From: a virus
Length of the DNA stretch: 64,000 nucleotides
IMG/VR virus record: IMGVR_UViG_3300034175_000060
Location: 1-64,000 of that record
Direction: 5' to 3' (one strand)
Shown piece after piece: positions 63,785 to 64,000 of this stretch. The first letter of the stretch is position 1. Each line of letters starts with the position of its first letter. The position numbers were made by a program, and so were the translations under genes. The notes beneath the pieces were generated by a model. It made no database searches. It had not been told where the DNA came from and saw only the letters and a list, made by a program, of their open reading frames with translations.

Positions 63785-63813
63785 ATTTTAGGACAACTCT
63801 CACAACAGTGCAA
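63785..63813 (-). promoter_or_regulatory. Leftward early-type promoter
   Basis: On the minus strand TTGCAC (63813-63808), 17-bp spacer, TAAAAT (63790-63785), 31 bp before ATG 63754. Confidence 0.6.
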
Positions 63814-63829
63814 GAGTTTTGTGAAGAAT

Positions 63830-64000
63830 TTAGGTCATCGTATGAACATACTCGACAAAGGCTGCACAGGTTCGGTGGTTAGGCATTAACACGAAGCATC
63901 CCGCAGTGGTGTCATACACCTCCACCAAGACACTTTTGATTCTGTGAAGCGTAGGCACGTCCAAGGCTGTCTGAAGCTGATGCAGAGCTTCTATGGCTGT
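63830..64000 (-). CDS. Partial hypothetical protein (C-terminal 56 residues)
   Basis: The frame is open from the window edge to TAA at 63832-63830. LHQLQTALDVPTLHRIKSVL, VEVYDTTAGCFVLMPNHRTC, then an aromatic end. The start lies outside the window. GC-richer than its neighbours. Confidence 0.55.
   Translation of the reverse strand, partial: TAIEALHQLQTALDVPTLHRIKSVLVEVYDTTAGCFVLMPNHRTCAAFVEYVHTMT

Noticed and set aside
1-64000. CRISPR array or insertion sequence
   Set aside because: No regularly spaced direct repeats, no transposase and no terminal inverted repeats were seen; the only recombinase is the small serine resolvase.

Overview
This window is part of a tailed-phage genome (Caudoviricetes). 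Coding sequence runs off both ends, so the genome is longer than 64 kb. The virion genes follow the lambda-type siphovirus order: large terminase, portal, S49 protease, scaffold, gpD-like decoration protein, gpE-like capsid, connectors, tail terminator, major tail protein, G/GT chaperone with -1 frameshift, and a 1897-residue tape measure. The lysis genes (lipoprotein Rz1, Rz, holin-like protein, GH24 lysozyme) point to a Gram-negative host with an outer membrane. The sequence itself does not name the host genus. Base composition is moderately AT-rich, with a few clearly GC-richer patches near 53.3-53.9 kb and 60.4-61.6 kb.

Layout. (1) 1-13.95 kb, rightward: DNA and nucleotide metabolism. It holds a MazZ/DUF5664-like protein, an HD-domain hydrolase, tRNA-Arg(UCU), a single-strand DNA-binding protein, a 5'-3' exonuclease, an HTH-metallophosphoesterase, a MazG-like protein and class Ia ribonucleotide reductase (NrdA/NrdB). 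(2) 13.95-38.2 kb, leftward: lysis, tail and head genes, the terminase, a small tRNA cluster (Thr, Gly, Ser-like) and a probable small terminase. (3) 38.3-44.5 kb, rightward: several very small proteins, PhoH, a ClpP-like protease, a large AP2/HNH-like protein and a serine resolvase. (4) 44.5-45.4 kb: a non-coding region between two facing terminators, with three DnaA-box-like 9-mers. It is the best origin candidate. (5) 45.4-64 kb, leftward: more than 55 mostly unknown small proteins in short promoter-led clusters, typical of an early or host-takeover region. Within it lies a 429-aa protein with the A, B and C motifs of a family A / T7-RNAP-type polymerase palm.

Twelve homing-type endonuclease genes (HNH, HNH-AP2, GIY-YIG, T5orf172-like) sit between conserved genes, often overlapping the neighbour's start or stop codon. 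One of them (26455-27177) lies directly in front of the major tail protein gene, which has no ATG, GTG or TTG at its expected start.

Promoters resemble host sigma70 sites. Three leftward promoters (before the tail-completion, terminase and small-terminase genes) share almost the same 16-bp spacer as well as TTGACA/TATAAT. The leftward small-gene clusters use a looser TTGNNN-N16/17-TANNAT family. Intrinsic terminators separate the blocks. The most unusual points are the small polymerase-like protein with its structured leader, the missing start codon of the major tail gene, the DnaA-box region, the conserved-spacer promoters, tRNAs with abnormal T-arms, and the adjacent MazZ-like and HD hydrolases, which may indicate purine-pool manipulation.
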